51,669 nucleotides of DNA from Christensenellaceae bacterium (GCA_031260975.1 JAISKJ010000007.1:1-51669), one strand, 5' to 3'; shown: positions 36,861 through 44,747, counted from the first letter of the stretch. Program-made: numbers and translations. The notes: a model not told the origin generated them from the letters alone.

Positions 36861-37901
36861 ATGAAAGAAACAAAGAAAAGTGAAACCGGAGCTCAGTACG
36901 CCGGCAAAAATTATAGCAGAGTTGTGGGCATAGACGTTGCCAACTCTACAATCAAGGTTTGGACTGACGATAAGAACCTTGCCTATAGAAACACTATAAA
37001 AGAGATTAATGACGCAGGTCTGGTTTATTCGTTTAAAACCGACTATCAGATGTATGTTTACAACAAAGAAGTTTATGAGGTTGGTGACATTGCAGTTATG
37101 GGTAGCGGTGGACGTGGTAAATCGCGTTATAACTCTGCAACCTTTAAAATTGAAGCTATTATTGGTATTACCAGCGTTTTGGAGCCCGGCAGAAAGGAAC
37201 AAATCAGAGTTGTTACCGGTGTGCCCAGCGTGCTGAGTAAAAACTCAAACGTAATTGAAGAGCTTAAACAGTCTTTGGTTGGCGAGCACTCCGTTAAGTC
37301 AGTTAAATGGGATCAGGTAAGCGATATTGAATTTAATATCGTTGAAGTAATTGTTGTTCCGCAACCGCTTGGAACTCTGTATAACTTTGTATATGACCCT
37401 GCAACCAAAGAGCTTAACCAGAAGGTTCTGGGGCAGCGCTCTCTTGTTGTGGACATTGGTTGGGGCACCCTTGACCTTGCTGTTCTTGAGTTTAGCCGTG
37501 TTAGAGGAACATTTGGTTTTGATATCGGTGTAAGTGACTACATAGCCGATCTTCAGGAAGAAGTAAACAACAGATATCCTGAGGCAAGCATCTATGCGCT
37601 TAACCCTCACCAGCTTGACTTGGCGCTTCTTGAAAGCTATGTTGTAGAAACTCCGTTTGGAAACTATGACCTTGAAAAGCTTGCTGAAAAGCACAAAGAG
37701 TTGCAGGCAAAACGTGTTCATGAAGCCATTATGGGACTCGGACTTGAATTTAACAAATTCTACCGTATAATCCTTACCGGCGGTGGCGCTTTGCAATATG
37801 AAAAATACTTAAAGAAACTATTTAACGACCCACGTCTTATTATTCAAGAAGATGCAGTTATGGCAAATGTTAAGGGCTTCTATCTGCTTGGACAATTCTA
37901 A
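36861..37901 (+). CDS. ParM/StbA-like bacterial actin
   Basis: The 346-residue ATPase has the actin-fold motifs in order: phosphate-1 GIDVANSTIKVW (Asp25), phosphate-2 VVDIGWGTLDLAVLE (about 195-209) and the adenosine motif ILTGGGALQYEKYL (about 303-316). Family members polymerise into dynamic filaments and move plasmids or other cargo. The usual plasmid partner (ParR) and repeats (parC) are not seen here, and the gene is chromosomal, about 26 kb from dnaA. AAAGGAAAGGGAG precedes the ATG. It is the core of a four-gene operon. Confidence 0.85.
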   Translation: MKETKKSETGAQYAGKNYSRVVGIDVANSTIKVWTDDKNLAYRNTIKEINDAGLVYSFKTDYQMYVYNKEVYEVGDIAVMGSGGRGKSRYNSATFKIEAIIGITSVLEPGRKEQIRVVTGVPSVLSKNSNVIEELKQSLVGEHSVKSVKWDQVSDIEFNIVEVIVVPQPLGTLYNFVYDPATKELNQKVLGQRSLVVDIGWGTLDLAVLEFSRVRGTFGFDIGVSDYIADLQEEVNNRYPEASIYALNPHQLDLALLESYVVETPFGNYDLEKLAEKHKELQAKRVHEAIMGLGLEFNKFYRIILTGGGALQYEKYLKKLFNDPRLIIQEDAVMANVKGFYLLGQF

Positions 37902-37912
37902 TCTGACATTTG

Positions 37913-38002
37913 GTCGCATTGGCACGGTGTATGAGCGGCGCTGGCACTGAGGGCTTGCCTTCTGCCTCAACCGTGATTTGCATTAAGTCAATGCGACTTT
38001 TT
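37913..38002 (+). promoter_or_regulatory. Structured intergenic RNA / partial terminator inside the actin-like operon
   Basis: GTCGCATTG (37913-37921) pairs with CAATGCGAC (37989-37997), and inside it CACGGT (37923-37928) pairs with ACCGTG (37970-37975); five T follow. The 40-base interior can form more pairs (GAGG/CCTC). It sits between the actin gene and the Q/P-rich gene and could reduce read-through to set their ratio, or be processed. Confidence 0.55.
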
Positions 38003-38023
38003 GTCGAAATGAAAGGATAGACT

Positions 38024-38716
38024 ATGCAACTAAAAGAATTTGCGGATGCACTTAGAAATATTGAGAATGACAGAATGATAATGTCATATGGCAATAATGC
38101 TGCGGTTGTAGGCAGTATTTTGTCTGTTGTGGATTTAGTGCAAAGCTTATCTAGAGTAATGCGTCAGGACAGACAGAGTGATATGTTTAGCATGAATGTT
38201 TCAAATCAGCTTATGCAATTTGAAAGTTCAGTTATTATGTTTGGTATGCAACGGCTTTCGCAAAACGGAATTAACCTTCCGCCGCAGCTTTCTCCTTATG
38301 GCCAGCAACCAATGTATAACCAGCCGGCTTATAATCCCAACATGATGTATAGCGGCGCACCTAGTTTTGGAGGGATGACACAGCAATATCAACAGCAGTA
38401 TCAGCAACAACCGCAGTATCAAGCCCCACAGCAGCCGCAATATCAGCAACAGCCTCAGGCGCAGCCACAGTATCAGGCTGCTCCGCCTCCTCAACCTGCA
38501 CCCGCACCTCCTCCTCAGGTAGCTCCTGCCCCGGCACCGGCACCCAAACCGGCGCCAAAGCCTGTGATTAACGACGATGATGACGATGCTCCGCAGGCAA
38601 AACCTATTGGCGGAAACAAAGGTGCCTCAATGAACCTTCCGGGCATGGGTGGCGGCGGCGATGAAAAAGCCGCAGGAAGAGATTATCTGCTTCAGTTGCT
38701 TGGTGATAAAGAATAA
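38024..38716 (+). CDS. Q/P-rich low-complexity protein partnered with the actin-like gene
   Basis: A 230-residue protein in three parts. Residues 1-90 are an ordered, Met-rich helical domain (MQLKEFADALRNIENDRMIM...). Residues about 90-185 are disordered repeats of Tyr/Gln/Pro, then Pro/Ala. Then comes an acidic patch (NDDDDD) and a C-terminal helix AGRDYLLQLLGDKE. The ribosome site is AAAGGA. Disordered linker plus end motifs suggest an adaptor or filament-bundling partner; this is inferred. A terminator (38725-38750) closes the operon. No known family is recognised. Confidence 0.65.
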   Translation: MQLKEFADALRNIENDRMIMSYGNNAAVVGSILSVVDLVQSLSRVMRQDRQSDMFSMNVSNQLMQFESSVIMFGMQRLSQNGINLPPQLSPYGQQPMYNQPAYNPNMMYSGAPSFGGMTQQYQQQYQQQPQYQAPQQPQYQQQPQAQPQYQAAPPPQPAPAPPPQVAPAPAPAPKPAPKPVINDDDDDAPQAKPIGGNKGASMNLPGMGGGGDEKAAGRDYLLQLLGDKE

Positions 38717-38724
38717 GAAAAAAT

Positions 38725-38750
38725 AAAGACGGAGATACCGTCTTTTTCTT
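38725..38750 (+). terminator. Rho-independent terminator of the actin-like operon
   Basis: AAAGACGG, loop AGATA, CCGTCTTT, T-rich tail. Confidence 0.9.
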
Positions 38751-38794
38751 TGCTGGGGTGGGGTGCCTCACTTTCATGTTCCTGCGGGCAATTA

Positions 38795-38911
38795 TTGTGT
38801 TATAATCAAGAGAGTGAGAATAAGTCATGTTTACATGAATAAAGTCGAGCGAACGCAGATTTCAACACAACCAAATGTTTGTTTTAATTGCAGTTGATAA
38901 AATGTTGTGTT
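38795..38911 (+). ncRNA. Structured RNA-like element, copy B (no plus-strand gene directly downstream)
   Basis: It has the same layout as 33895-33985: TTGTGTT (38795-38801), AGAGTGAG (38811-38818), TAAG, hairpin TCATG-TTTA-CATGA (38825-38838), GAACGCAGAT (38851-38860), AACACAAC (38864-38871) and GTTGTGTT (38904-38911). The hairpin bases differ from copy A but remain paired, with the same TTTR loop. The next gene (38947-39342) is on the other strand, so this copy could be a free-standing small RNA. Confidence 0.4.
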
Positions 38912-38946
38912 ATATAAAAATAAATAATAGTGAATAGTAAAAACGA

Positions 38947-39342
38947 TTAAAACTTTATGATTTCTTTTTTACCGTTGAAATCCTCAAAAGTGGCCGTGGC
39001 CTGAGATATATAAAACAATATTACCGTTTTATCATATTCTTTATATATTTGTTCAAGGTGAGGGTTTCCTTTCAGCATCGCGTCTTTGACTATATTCCTG
39101 CTGTCAGGGATTGCTTTTGCTGAAACTCTCAGATAATTAATTTGGCCGTCATAAGCACAGATTTCGATGTTAGGATTTTTAGTTATTTGCTTCCAAAAGG
39201 GTTTGGTATTGGATGTGGAGAAATATAACTTATCTTCAATAATCTCACACACGCCAAATGGGCGCACTCTGGGCTGATCTCCGTCAATTGTAGCTACATA
39301 AAATGTTTTGCATTTTTTTAAAAAATCATAAACTTTTTTCAT
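38947..39342 (-). CDS. Pyridoxamine 5'-phosphate oxidase-like FMN-binding protein
   Basis: A 131-residue split-barrel protein: KCKTFYVATIDGDQPRVRPFG opens the flavin-binding barrel, followed by LYFSTSNTKPFWKQITKNPNIEICAYD and the C-terminal VILFYISQATATFEDFNG. Such small relatives usually bind FMN or F420 and reduce unknown substrates; they do not make pyridoxal phosphate. AGGAGAAACACTAA precedes the ATG. It stands alone on the minus strand. Confidence 0.85.
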   Translation of the reverse strand: MKKVYDFLKKCKTFYVATIDGDQPRVRPFGVCEIIEDKLYFSTSNTKPFWKQITKNPNIEICAYDGQINYLRVSAKAIPDSRNIVKDAMLKGNPHLEQIYKEYDKTVILFYISQATATFEDFNGKKEIIKF

Positions 39343-39544
39343 TTAGTGTTTCTCCTTTTTATGTTAATAGTTTAACACACTTCAATCGTTTTTCAAACAA
39401 TAATTGCTTGCGTCGCTTGTGGCCCATCAATCTTGTTGCTTCGCAATGGGTACCGCGTCTTTGTAATTACTCTGGTCTTGTGAATTGCTAATTGCCTGCG
39501 GCACAAACTTGCACAATGGTGCAGAAAATTTCATATATATTTGT

Positions 39545-40360
39545 ATGATTACAAAAGCAGTTGTTTTGTGCGGCGGCCTTGGAACAAGGTTTCTGCCTAT
39601 ATCAAAAAGCATACCAAAGGAAATGCTGCCCGCTATCAATAAACCGATAATTCAGTATGTGGTTGAAGAGATTGCCGAAGCCGGAATAAAAGACATATTG
39701 ATTGTGGTAGGACGCGGAAAGGAAAGCATAATAGATCACTTTGATAAAAACATAGAAGTTGAAGAGCAGATGAAGAAAACCAGGAATGGGGCAGCTCTTG
39801 CGGAGCTAAATAAGCTCACCAACATGGCTAATATTCATTTTATACGACAGATTGAACCCAGAGGCACGGGGCATGCTGTGCTTTGCGCAAAGACTTTTGT
39901 GGGAGAAAATCCTTTCTTGTTGCATTACGGTGACGAACTTTTTGTGGCTAACCCGTCGCGTACGCAGCAGCTTATTGAAAGTTTTTATAAGACAGGTACG
40001 TCAGTTATAGCCGTTAAAGAAGTAAAAAGAGCGGAGGTAAATAGGTATGGCATTGTTAAACCTATTTATCAAGACGTTATAAAGATAGAAGAAATTGTTG
40101 AAAAGCCGGAAATCGAGCAGGCTCCCAGCAATCTGGCATATATCGGATCAGCCATTTTGGAGCCACAGATTTTTGAGTATATTCACACAGAATGTGGTAG
40201 AGAGGAACAGGGTATCATTGATGCGTTTAATATGATGGCCAAAGAAAAAGCCCTTTATGCTGCTGACATAAAGGGAATAAGGTTTGATATAGGAACTCCT
40301 AAAGGATTGATTGAGGTAAATAATTTTTTAGCCAAAAATACGTTTCCACCAATACTCTAA
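39545..40360 (+). CDS. galU: UTP-glucose-1-phosphate uridylyltransferase
   Basis: The 271-residue enzyme makes UDP-glucose for glycans and glycolipids. The nucleotide-binding N-terminus reads AVVLCGGLGTRFLPISKSIPKEMLP, with the conserved IQYVVEEIAEAGI and later EQGIIDAFNMM and DIGTPKGLIEVNNFL. The ATG at 39545 begins the homology. No ribosome site is seen and a TATA-rich -10-like run (39532-39541, with TTGCAC at 39509-39514) ends about four bases before it, so the message may be leaderless. It is slightly short (usual 290). Its 3' end overlaps lepB, convergent, by 33 bases. Confidence 0.93.
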   Translation: MITKAVVLCGGLGTRFLPISKSIPKEMLPAINKPIIQYVVEEIAEAGIKDILIVVGRGKESIIDHFDKNIEVEEQMKKTRNGAALAELNKLTNMANIHFIRQIEPRGTGHAVLCAKTFVGENPFLLHYGDELFVANPSRTQQLIESFYKTGTSVIAVKEVKRAEVNRYGIVKPIYQDVIKIEEIVEKPEIEQAPSNLAYIGSAILEPQIFEYIHTECGREEQGIIDAFNMMAKEKALYAADIKGIRFDIGTPKGLIEVNNFLAKNTFPPIL

Positions 40361-41044
40361 AAAGCTTTGATTATACCTTAGGCTAAACGAAACGGTGCCT
40401 TCAATATCGCTTCGTTTTATCGGCCCCAGATTGATGCTGTCTTCGCTGTGGGCTCTGTTGTCACCCATTACGAACACATGGCCTTCAGGCACAGTCAGCG
40501 GGCTTGAGGATGGTATTCCGTTGTTTAGTTTATAGCTTTGCCACTCGGTATATACAAATTGCATTTCAAGACGGCTATTGATATAGGGCTCGTCTTGTTT
40601 TATAAATTCACCCTGTCCGGCATATTGAATATATACATAATAAAGATTATCAGACGGGTCTTTCAATATATCAATTTTGTCGCCTTCAACTGCAACAATG
40701 CGTTTGATTATATTTCTTGTGGCGGTTTGCTTTATTACAACAATGTCTTCATGTCCGCCCTTGTTAAAGCGGTTGACGTATACAATATCTTTATAAGGTG
40801 AGTTTTCATAGTCGGTGCCGATAGTCAGGTTTATGTTATAGGTGGGCTGCATCGAAACTCCTACTACCTCGGTGCGGACAAAGATAAAAGTAAACACAGA
40901 ATAGCACAGCAAGATAAATGCCGCGATACAAAAAACAACCGCAAGCAAAACGGCGTACCACGGCATTTTTTTCTTGCTTTGGTTTTGTATGGCCGCTATA
41001 TCCTCAGACTGAGATATATCATGAAACTCTTTTTCTGTGCTCAT
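40328..41044 (-). CDS. lepB: Signal peptidase I
   Basis: The 238-residue membrane protease removes signal peptides. One N-terminal span (about 28-54) is followed by the catalytic Ser in VVGVSMQPTY (Ser64) and the general-base Lys in NIIKRIVAVEGD (Lys114). The box GHVFVMGDNRAHSEDSINLGPI is also present. This is the single-span Gram-positive form. Convergent with galU, with the last 33 bases overlapping. No other secretion genes adjoin it. Confidence 0.95.
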   Translation of the reverse strand: MSTEKEFHDISQSEDIAAIQNQSKKKMPWYAVLLAVVFCIAAFILLCYSVFTFIFVRTEVVGVSMQPTYNINLTIGTDYENSPYKDIVYVNRFNKGGHEDIVVIKQTATRNIIKRIVAVEGDKIDILKDPSDNLYYVYIQYAGQGEFIKQDEPYINSRLEMQFVYTEWQSYKLNNGIPSSSPLTVPEGHVFVMGDNRAHSEDSINLGPIKRSDIEGTVSFSLRYNQSFLEYWWKRIFG

Positions 41045-41170
41045 GTTATAATTATATCAAAATATTTATTTTTTAGCAAACTTGTTTTTGAGTATCCCTC
41101 CCACGGGTAGTTTCTATATTTATAGTATTTTTGAAAGTCAAAATATCATTCCAAAACCTCAAATATTCGT

Positions 41171-41208
41171 CCGACTGCGCGGTTTTAACCGTCTGACCGT
41201 TTGGTCGC
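41171..41208. repeat. Degenerate nested hairpin (repeat family copy 3)
   Basis: CCGAC ... CGGTTTTAACCG ... GGTCGC keeps the inner CGGTT/AACCG and part of the outer arms of the 8263 and 27653 copies but has no T run. Confidence 0.4.
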
Positions 41209-41310
41209 CTATTTAAAAGCCCCGTAAATACACCGATTAAGTGCTATATATTCAATTATCTCTAAAATTTTCGGGCTTGCTAAAAAACACAATTCTAAAC
41301 AAAAAAACAA

Positions 41311-41339
41311 TTGAATAAATTGTGCGTTTAGTGTATAAT
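41311..41339 (+). promoter_or_regulatory. Promoter of the tRNA-Arg transcript
   Basis: TTGAAT (41311-41316), 17-base spacer, TATAAT (41334-41339). Confidence 0.7.
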
Positions 41340-41379
41340 AGGTAACACAGGCACCAATTAGTGTTTTTGAAATAAACTT

Positions 41380-41474
41380 ACTATAGGTGGTGCATGTGCT
41401 TAAATTTGCACCTATAGTGAAATGGATATCACACCGGTCTTCGGAGAGGGTAGACGGGGGTTCGCATTTATCCC
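41380..41474 (+). pseudogene. tRNA-Arg-like remnant with upstream inverted repeat
   Basis: From 41408 the sequence GCACCTATAGTGAAATGGAT follows the real tRNA-Arg position by position. It keeps a paired D-stem (GTGA/TCAC against GTGT/ACAC), the same anticodon loop CTTCGGA and GGTTCG. The anticodon stem, T-stem and acceptor 3' strand do not pair. A perfect 10-base repeat ACTATAGGTG (41380-41389) / CACCTATAGT (41409-41418) can pair with its 5' end. It lies in the same transcript as the real tRNA. Confidence 0.5.
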
Positions 41475-41490
41475 TTAAAAATTGCAATCT

Positions 41491-41565
41491 GCGCCCGTAG
41501 TGTAATGGATAACACAATAGTCTTCGGAACTATTGATTCGGGTTCGAATCCTGACGGGCGCACCA
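41491..41565 (+). tRNA. tRNA-Arg (anticodon TCG)
   Basis: Acceptor GCGCCCG/CGGGCGC, D-arm GTGT-AATGGATA-ACAC, anticodon stem ATAGT/ACTAT with loop CTTCGGA (anticodon TCG, reading CGA/CGG), T-arm CGGGTTCGAATCCTG, and CCA encoded. A terminator follows. A phage-derived island begins just downstream, as is common for tRNA insertion sites. Confidence 0.95.
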
Positions 41566-41570
41566 AAAAC

Positions 41571-41584
41571 CACAATATATTGTG
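41571..41584. repeat. Palindrome CACAATATATTGTG after the tRNA
   Basis: Exact copy of the core of the 24-base palindrome in the origin gap (10455-10468); here flanked by C and G to make a 16-18 base dyad. Confidence 0.55.
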
Positions 41585-41595
41585 GTAAAAACTCA

Positions 41596-41628
41596 AAAAA
41601 GCCACTTACAAACACAAGTGGTTTTTTT
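41596..41628 (+). terminator. Rho-independent terminator of the tRNA transcript
   Basis: A-run, CCACTT, loop, AAGTGG, seven T. Confidence 0.85.
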
Positions 41629-41785
41629 GTTATAATTTTATCAAATCGCAAAACTGTTAAAAAAATTCTAATTTATGATTAATTAGAATTTTAGTCAATT
41701 ACCCCCAAAAGTGCCGTTTTTCACAAATTTTTCACAAACTTTTGCAAATGCGGCTAATATTTGGTTGAACTCTTTAAATCATGTT

Positions 41786-42124
41786 TCATTCATTCGTTGC
41801 TTTTTCTGCATGGCTTAATGTCCCAAGCCTTCTTATTGCACAGTTGTGCTGCTCGGCTACACTATCTAAAAAGTCATTGCATTCTAAAATAGATTTGCCG
41901 GATAAGTTGGTTATTAAAAATGAGTATGCATTTTCCTCTATATCATCATGTCTGAGTATTCTGCCCGCTTTGGCGATTATGTAGTTAGAAACAATTGGAC
42001 TTATTTGCAGTCCCACAAGAATTGCAATTAATGTTGGCAGTTCAAACTTTTTATCTTTGTCATTATTTATCTGACTGTATATGTTTGCCGACAGTTCAGT
42101 TTTATCCGTAAATATGCTGCTGTT
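41786..42124 (-). pseudogene. C-terminal HTH-domain remainder cut off by an in-frame TAG
   Basis: Directly after the TAG that ends the ImmA/IrrE gene, the same frame stays open for 112 more codons to the stop at 41786. The translation (TELSANIYSQINNDKDKKF, ELPTLIAILVGLQISP, IIAKAGRILRHDD, ECNDFLDSVAE) looks like the helix-turn-helix tail often fused to ImmA/IrrE peptidases. With IAKVMKSKK just before the stop, the TAG falls in the first helices of that domain. No start codon with a ribosome site lies downstream of the TAG. It is probably a nonsense mutation, since TAG is a normal stop here (dnaA ends in TAG). Confidence 0.6.
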
Positions 42125-43705
42125 CTACTTTTTAGATTTCATAACTTTGGCTATGCATTCGGCTGTGGTTCCGGATAGATTCTTTGTAAGGTCAAAATCT
42201 TTTTTAAATTTTTCAGCGGCTATCAAAGCCTCATTTATAACTTGCTCATTTTGTTGTGTGCTGACAAACTTCCCCACATCCTTAATATCCACACCGTCTC
42301 TGTACAACACACCGTTCTTTCTATTGGTCTTAACTATTAATTCTAAATTGTGTTTAAATTGTAAGGTGCATTTTTCTATATTCTCTCTTGCATAATCTGT
42401 CAGTTCTAAACCATTTTTACCATGATGTATATAATCAGGGCTGTTAATTACAAAACAGTTTTCGACAAAACGGAAGAGATTAGATTTTTGATTGAATAGC
42501 GTCTGAAACTCGAGATTGTTCATTAATTCGGAAAAAGCATCAATGTTAGAGATATTATTTGATAAGAAGGAAGTGTCGGAGTCGTAATTGTAAACCAAGG
42601 TCGCTTCCTCACAGCCCAATTCAATTACACGTATCTTGGCTGCCTGTTTTGACAAATGAAAAAACTCAGCTAACTCATCAATAATTAGCTTGAGCTCATC
42701 TAAGCGATTATCGTCCGGCAGATAGTCATATTTAGTTATTAATTCACGCAGTTTTTTATCTGCTGTTATTTTAGGCATTAGAATTTTGGGAGCAATATTA
42801 TTTGCCTGCCATTCAAGCCAAGCCTCGGGTGAGGAATCTAAATCTTTAGATAATCTGCTTTGGCTTATTGGGCAGCGGTGAACAATAATATCTTTTTTCA
42901 GAGTCAGGCTTTTGATAGTTGCAAAAATACGATGTCTTTCCCAGTGAAAGGCTTCGTGTGCAATGGTATTGTTTACACAACCTAAGTTTCGATAGTAATA
43001 AGTTTGAGGGTCAATGAATATTGTCCCTCTTTTTACGGCGGTGTCTATGTAATGTTTCGATAATTCATCATATGTTTTTATTACTCCGTCTAGAAAACAA
43101 ACTTGACCAAATATTGCGTGTTCGGAAGTAAGCATTTTATCCAAAACAACTTCTAACCCCATTTTATTTTTTGCAATTTCATAAATAGGAACGGGCATGG
43201 GGCTTTGTAACGCTTCAGGGCAGTATTTATTTAAAAATGCTTCTGCTTCCCTATCAAAATCTTTTCTTTCAATTATGGGCACCAAGTCTTGTGTAGCGGA
43301 CTTGCTGTCTTTTGCATAATTAACTCTTGAGTATTCGTTGGTATTAATAACTTTGAAATTGTAAAGATGGTCGGTTACAACCATCTGACAGTTAAGTCTA
43401 AACCATGCCGTATCCGAATCATCTTCATAGTCATATTTCGTCTTGACTTGTGTGGCAAATGTGCCTTCAACAATCAAGTCAAAATTTACGGTATTTTCAC
43501 TGATAGTTATTTTGTCTGCGAACTTAAAGTCAAGTTCAGTATATTCCGAGTTTATATATCCATTTTGCAATGACTCTTTTCGAAATATATGTTTTTTATT
43601 ATTTACTGTATATTTTTGAACGGCATTGAAAACAGCGTCATAGCTGTCGCTTTCCATATCAATAAATTTTAGCAGCAGATTTTGTCCTCTGTAGTTCAAA
43701 AACAC
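42125..43705 (-). CDS. ImmA/IrrE-type metallopeptidase (phage regulator-cleaving family)
   Basis: A 526-residue protein with the zinc motif HEAFH in CVNNTIAHEAFHWERH near residue 250, followed by the helical stretch SSPEAWLEWQANNIAPKILMP typical of ImmA/IrrE. An N-terminal 140-residue domain is unrecognised. ImmA cleaves the repressor of its own mobile element after damage signals (family knowledge). It lies in one transcript behind the XRE repressor gene, its likely target. A GTG at 43705 overlaps the AAGGGG site; a TTG at 43699 is equally likely as the start. A C-terminal HTH part is cut off by TAG at 42125-42127. Confidence 0.8.
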   Translation of the reverse strand: MFLNYRGQNLLLKFIDMESDSYDAVFNAVQKYTVNNKKHIFRKESLQNGYINSEYTELDFKFADKITISENTVNFDLIVEGTFATQVKTKYDYEDDSDTAWFRLNCQMVVTDHLYNFKVINTNEYSRVNYAKDSKSATQDLVPIIERKDFDREAEAFLNKYCPEALQSPMPVPIYEIAKNKMGLEVVLDKMLTSEHAIFGQVCFLDGVIKTYDELSKHYIDTAVKRGTIFIDPQTYYYRNLGCVNNTIAHEAFHWERHRIFATIKSLTLKKDIIVHRCPISQSRLSKDLDSSPEAWLEWQANNIAPKILMPKITADKKLRELITKYDYLPDDNRLDELKLIIDELAEFFHLSKQAAKIRVIELGCEEATLVYNYDSDTSFLSNNISNIDAFSELMNNLEFQTLFNQKSNLFRFVENCFVINSPDYIHHGKNGLELTDYARENIEKCTLQFKHNLELIVKTNRKNGVLYRDGVDIKDVGKFVSTQQNEQVINEALIAAEKFKKDFDLTKNLSGTTAECIAKVMKSKK

Positions 43706-43772
43706 CCCTTAATTATAATTGAAAACACCAAATTTTGGGAAAAAAGTCAAGGGGTTGTAGACGAACAAGAAG

Positions 43773-44096
43773 TTACCTTTTATTATCTAATATTATTTTC
43801 GTAAGGTTATTAAGTGCTTCACGTTCTTGGGATGAGAGAGCGCACCAATTATCATAAAATTCTTTCATCTGAGGAGTTACTTCAATAAGATTGCTTTCCG
43901 TAAAGAAATCAGCCAATGTTATTCCAAAAGCTTCACAAATAATTTCAAGTGTAGCAATAGAAGGAACGGCTGGTTTTTTTAGATTATACCACGCATGAAT
44001 AGTCTGTTGTGTCAGCCCCGTTTCCATGGATAACCTATACATTGACCAGCCTCGCTCTTGTCTCAACTTATCGATTTTGTTAACTATATTTACCAT
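43773..44096 (-). CDS. XRE-family (Cro/CI-like) transcriptional repressor
   Basis: The 107-residue protein has the helix-turn-helix at residues about 5-60 (KIDKLRQERGWSMYRLSMETGLTQ, ACEAFGITLADFF-like end) and a short C-terminal helical part. It probably keeps the phage-derived island silent and represses the divergent gene at 44241. The ATG at 44096 is preferred over a TTG at 44102; the ribosome site is weak (AAAAGA). The ImmA/IrrE gene follows 67 bases downstream. Confidence 0.85.
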   Translation of the reverse strand: MVNIVNKIDKLRQERGWSMYRLSMETGLTQQTIHAWYNLKKPAVPSIATLEIICEAFGITLADFFTESNLIEVTPQMKEFYDNWCALSSQEREALNNLTKIILDNKR

Positions 44097-44240
44097 ACCC
44101 AAATCTTTTTTAATTATTTACTGAGCTCCTATTTAATTATATCTAAAAATAAGCAAAAAGTTACACAAACAGACTTGAATAAAATGGTAAAATGAAACAT
44201 ATTTTGACGAAAAATAAGTTTTTTTACAGGAGATTAAGTA

Positions 44241-44591
44241 ATGAACAAAAGAAAAAGCATATTGTTTTGCTATAAAGAAGTTTGTAAGTTAAATTCGGTT
44301 ATATTGGAGGATAAAGATGTTATTTATTTTAAGAAGTTGTTTAAAAAGGTGCATGAATATGTGATTGATGATGATTTGATTAATAATACAAAACACAGCA
44401 AAATCTTCCATATGCTATTTTTGAGTAATAAGAATATTATTTATAGAAGAATTGGGGAAATCTATTATGTATCTCAACAAACCGTCAGGGATTGTGTGAG
44501 TAGATTTGATAAAATAGCAAAAAAGTTTATGGAAAGAGATGAGGTTTCTTATGGAGCGTTGCTATTTAAGCTTAAATCATTATTGAAGTAA
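44241..44591 (+). CDS. Phage-type DNA-binding activator-like protein (sigma-region-4/ArpU-like)
   Basis: 116 very basic residues. The centre reads IIYRRIGEIYYVSQQTVRDCVSRFDKIAKKF, a helix-turn-helix like sigma region 4 or phage late-gene activators of the ArpU type. AGGAGATTAAGTA precedes the ATG. It is divergent from the XRE repressor and followed by a terminator hairpin and then the phage structural genes, the place where a late activator would act. The family assignment is inferred from pattern only. Confidence 0.55.
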   Translation: MNKRKSILFCYKEVCKLNSVILEDKDVIYFKKLFKKVHEYVIDDDLINNTKHSKIFHMLFLSNKNIIYRRIGEIYYVSQQTVRDCVSRFDKIAKKFMERDEVSYGALLFKLKSLLK

Positions 44592-44620
44592 AACTTTTAT
44601 TATACCACATTTAAAGGCGC

Positions 44621-44661
44621 TTCAAAGTACAGGATTTTCTGTACTTTGAGGCACTTGTTTT
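44621..44661 (+). terminator. Terminator hairpin after the activator-like gene
   Basis: TCAAAGTACAG (44621-44631), GATTTT, CTGTACTTTGA (44638-44648), then a T-rich run. Confidence 0.7.
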
Positions 44662-44668
44662 TATTGTA

Positions 44669-44686
44669 TACTTTCAAAAGTATATT
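44669..44686 (+). promoter_or_regulatory. Palindromic site upstream of the tail-fibre operon
   Basis: TATACTTT-CA-AAAGTATA is a perfect 8-base-arm dyad containing a -10-like TATACT. It is a candidate operator or activator site for the 44748-49912 operon. Confidence 0.5.
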
Positions 44687-44747
44687 TAGGAGGGGTATGC
44701 CGAAGATAAAGGTCAAATAAATTTTAAAGAAACAAAAGGAGAAAATT

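Noticed and set aside
38840..38862. Stretch AAGTCGAGCGAACGCAGAT resembling the 5' part of 16S rRNA
   Set aside because: The match is under 20 bases, the surrounding sequence does not follow 16S, and the same position in the other copy of this element differs; treated as chance.
41380..41474. Circularly permuted tRNA or T-box leader upstream of tRNA-Arg
   Set aside because: The upstream repeat lacks a T-arm and CCA region, and the T-box consensus is not present; a decayed tRNA copy explains it better.
41209..41517. 102-codon minus-strand frame across the tRNA region
   Set aside because: It is antisense to a tRNA and its remnant, with no ribosome site and no protein-like pattern.
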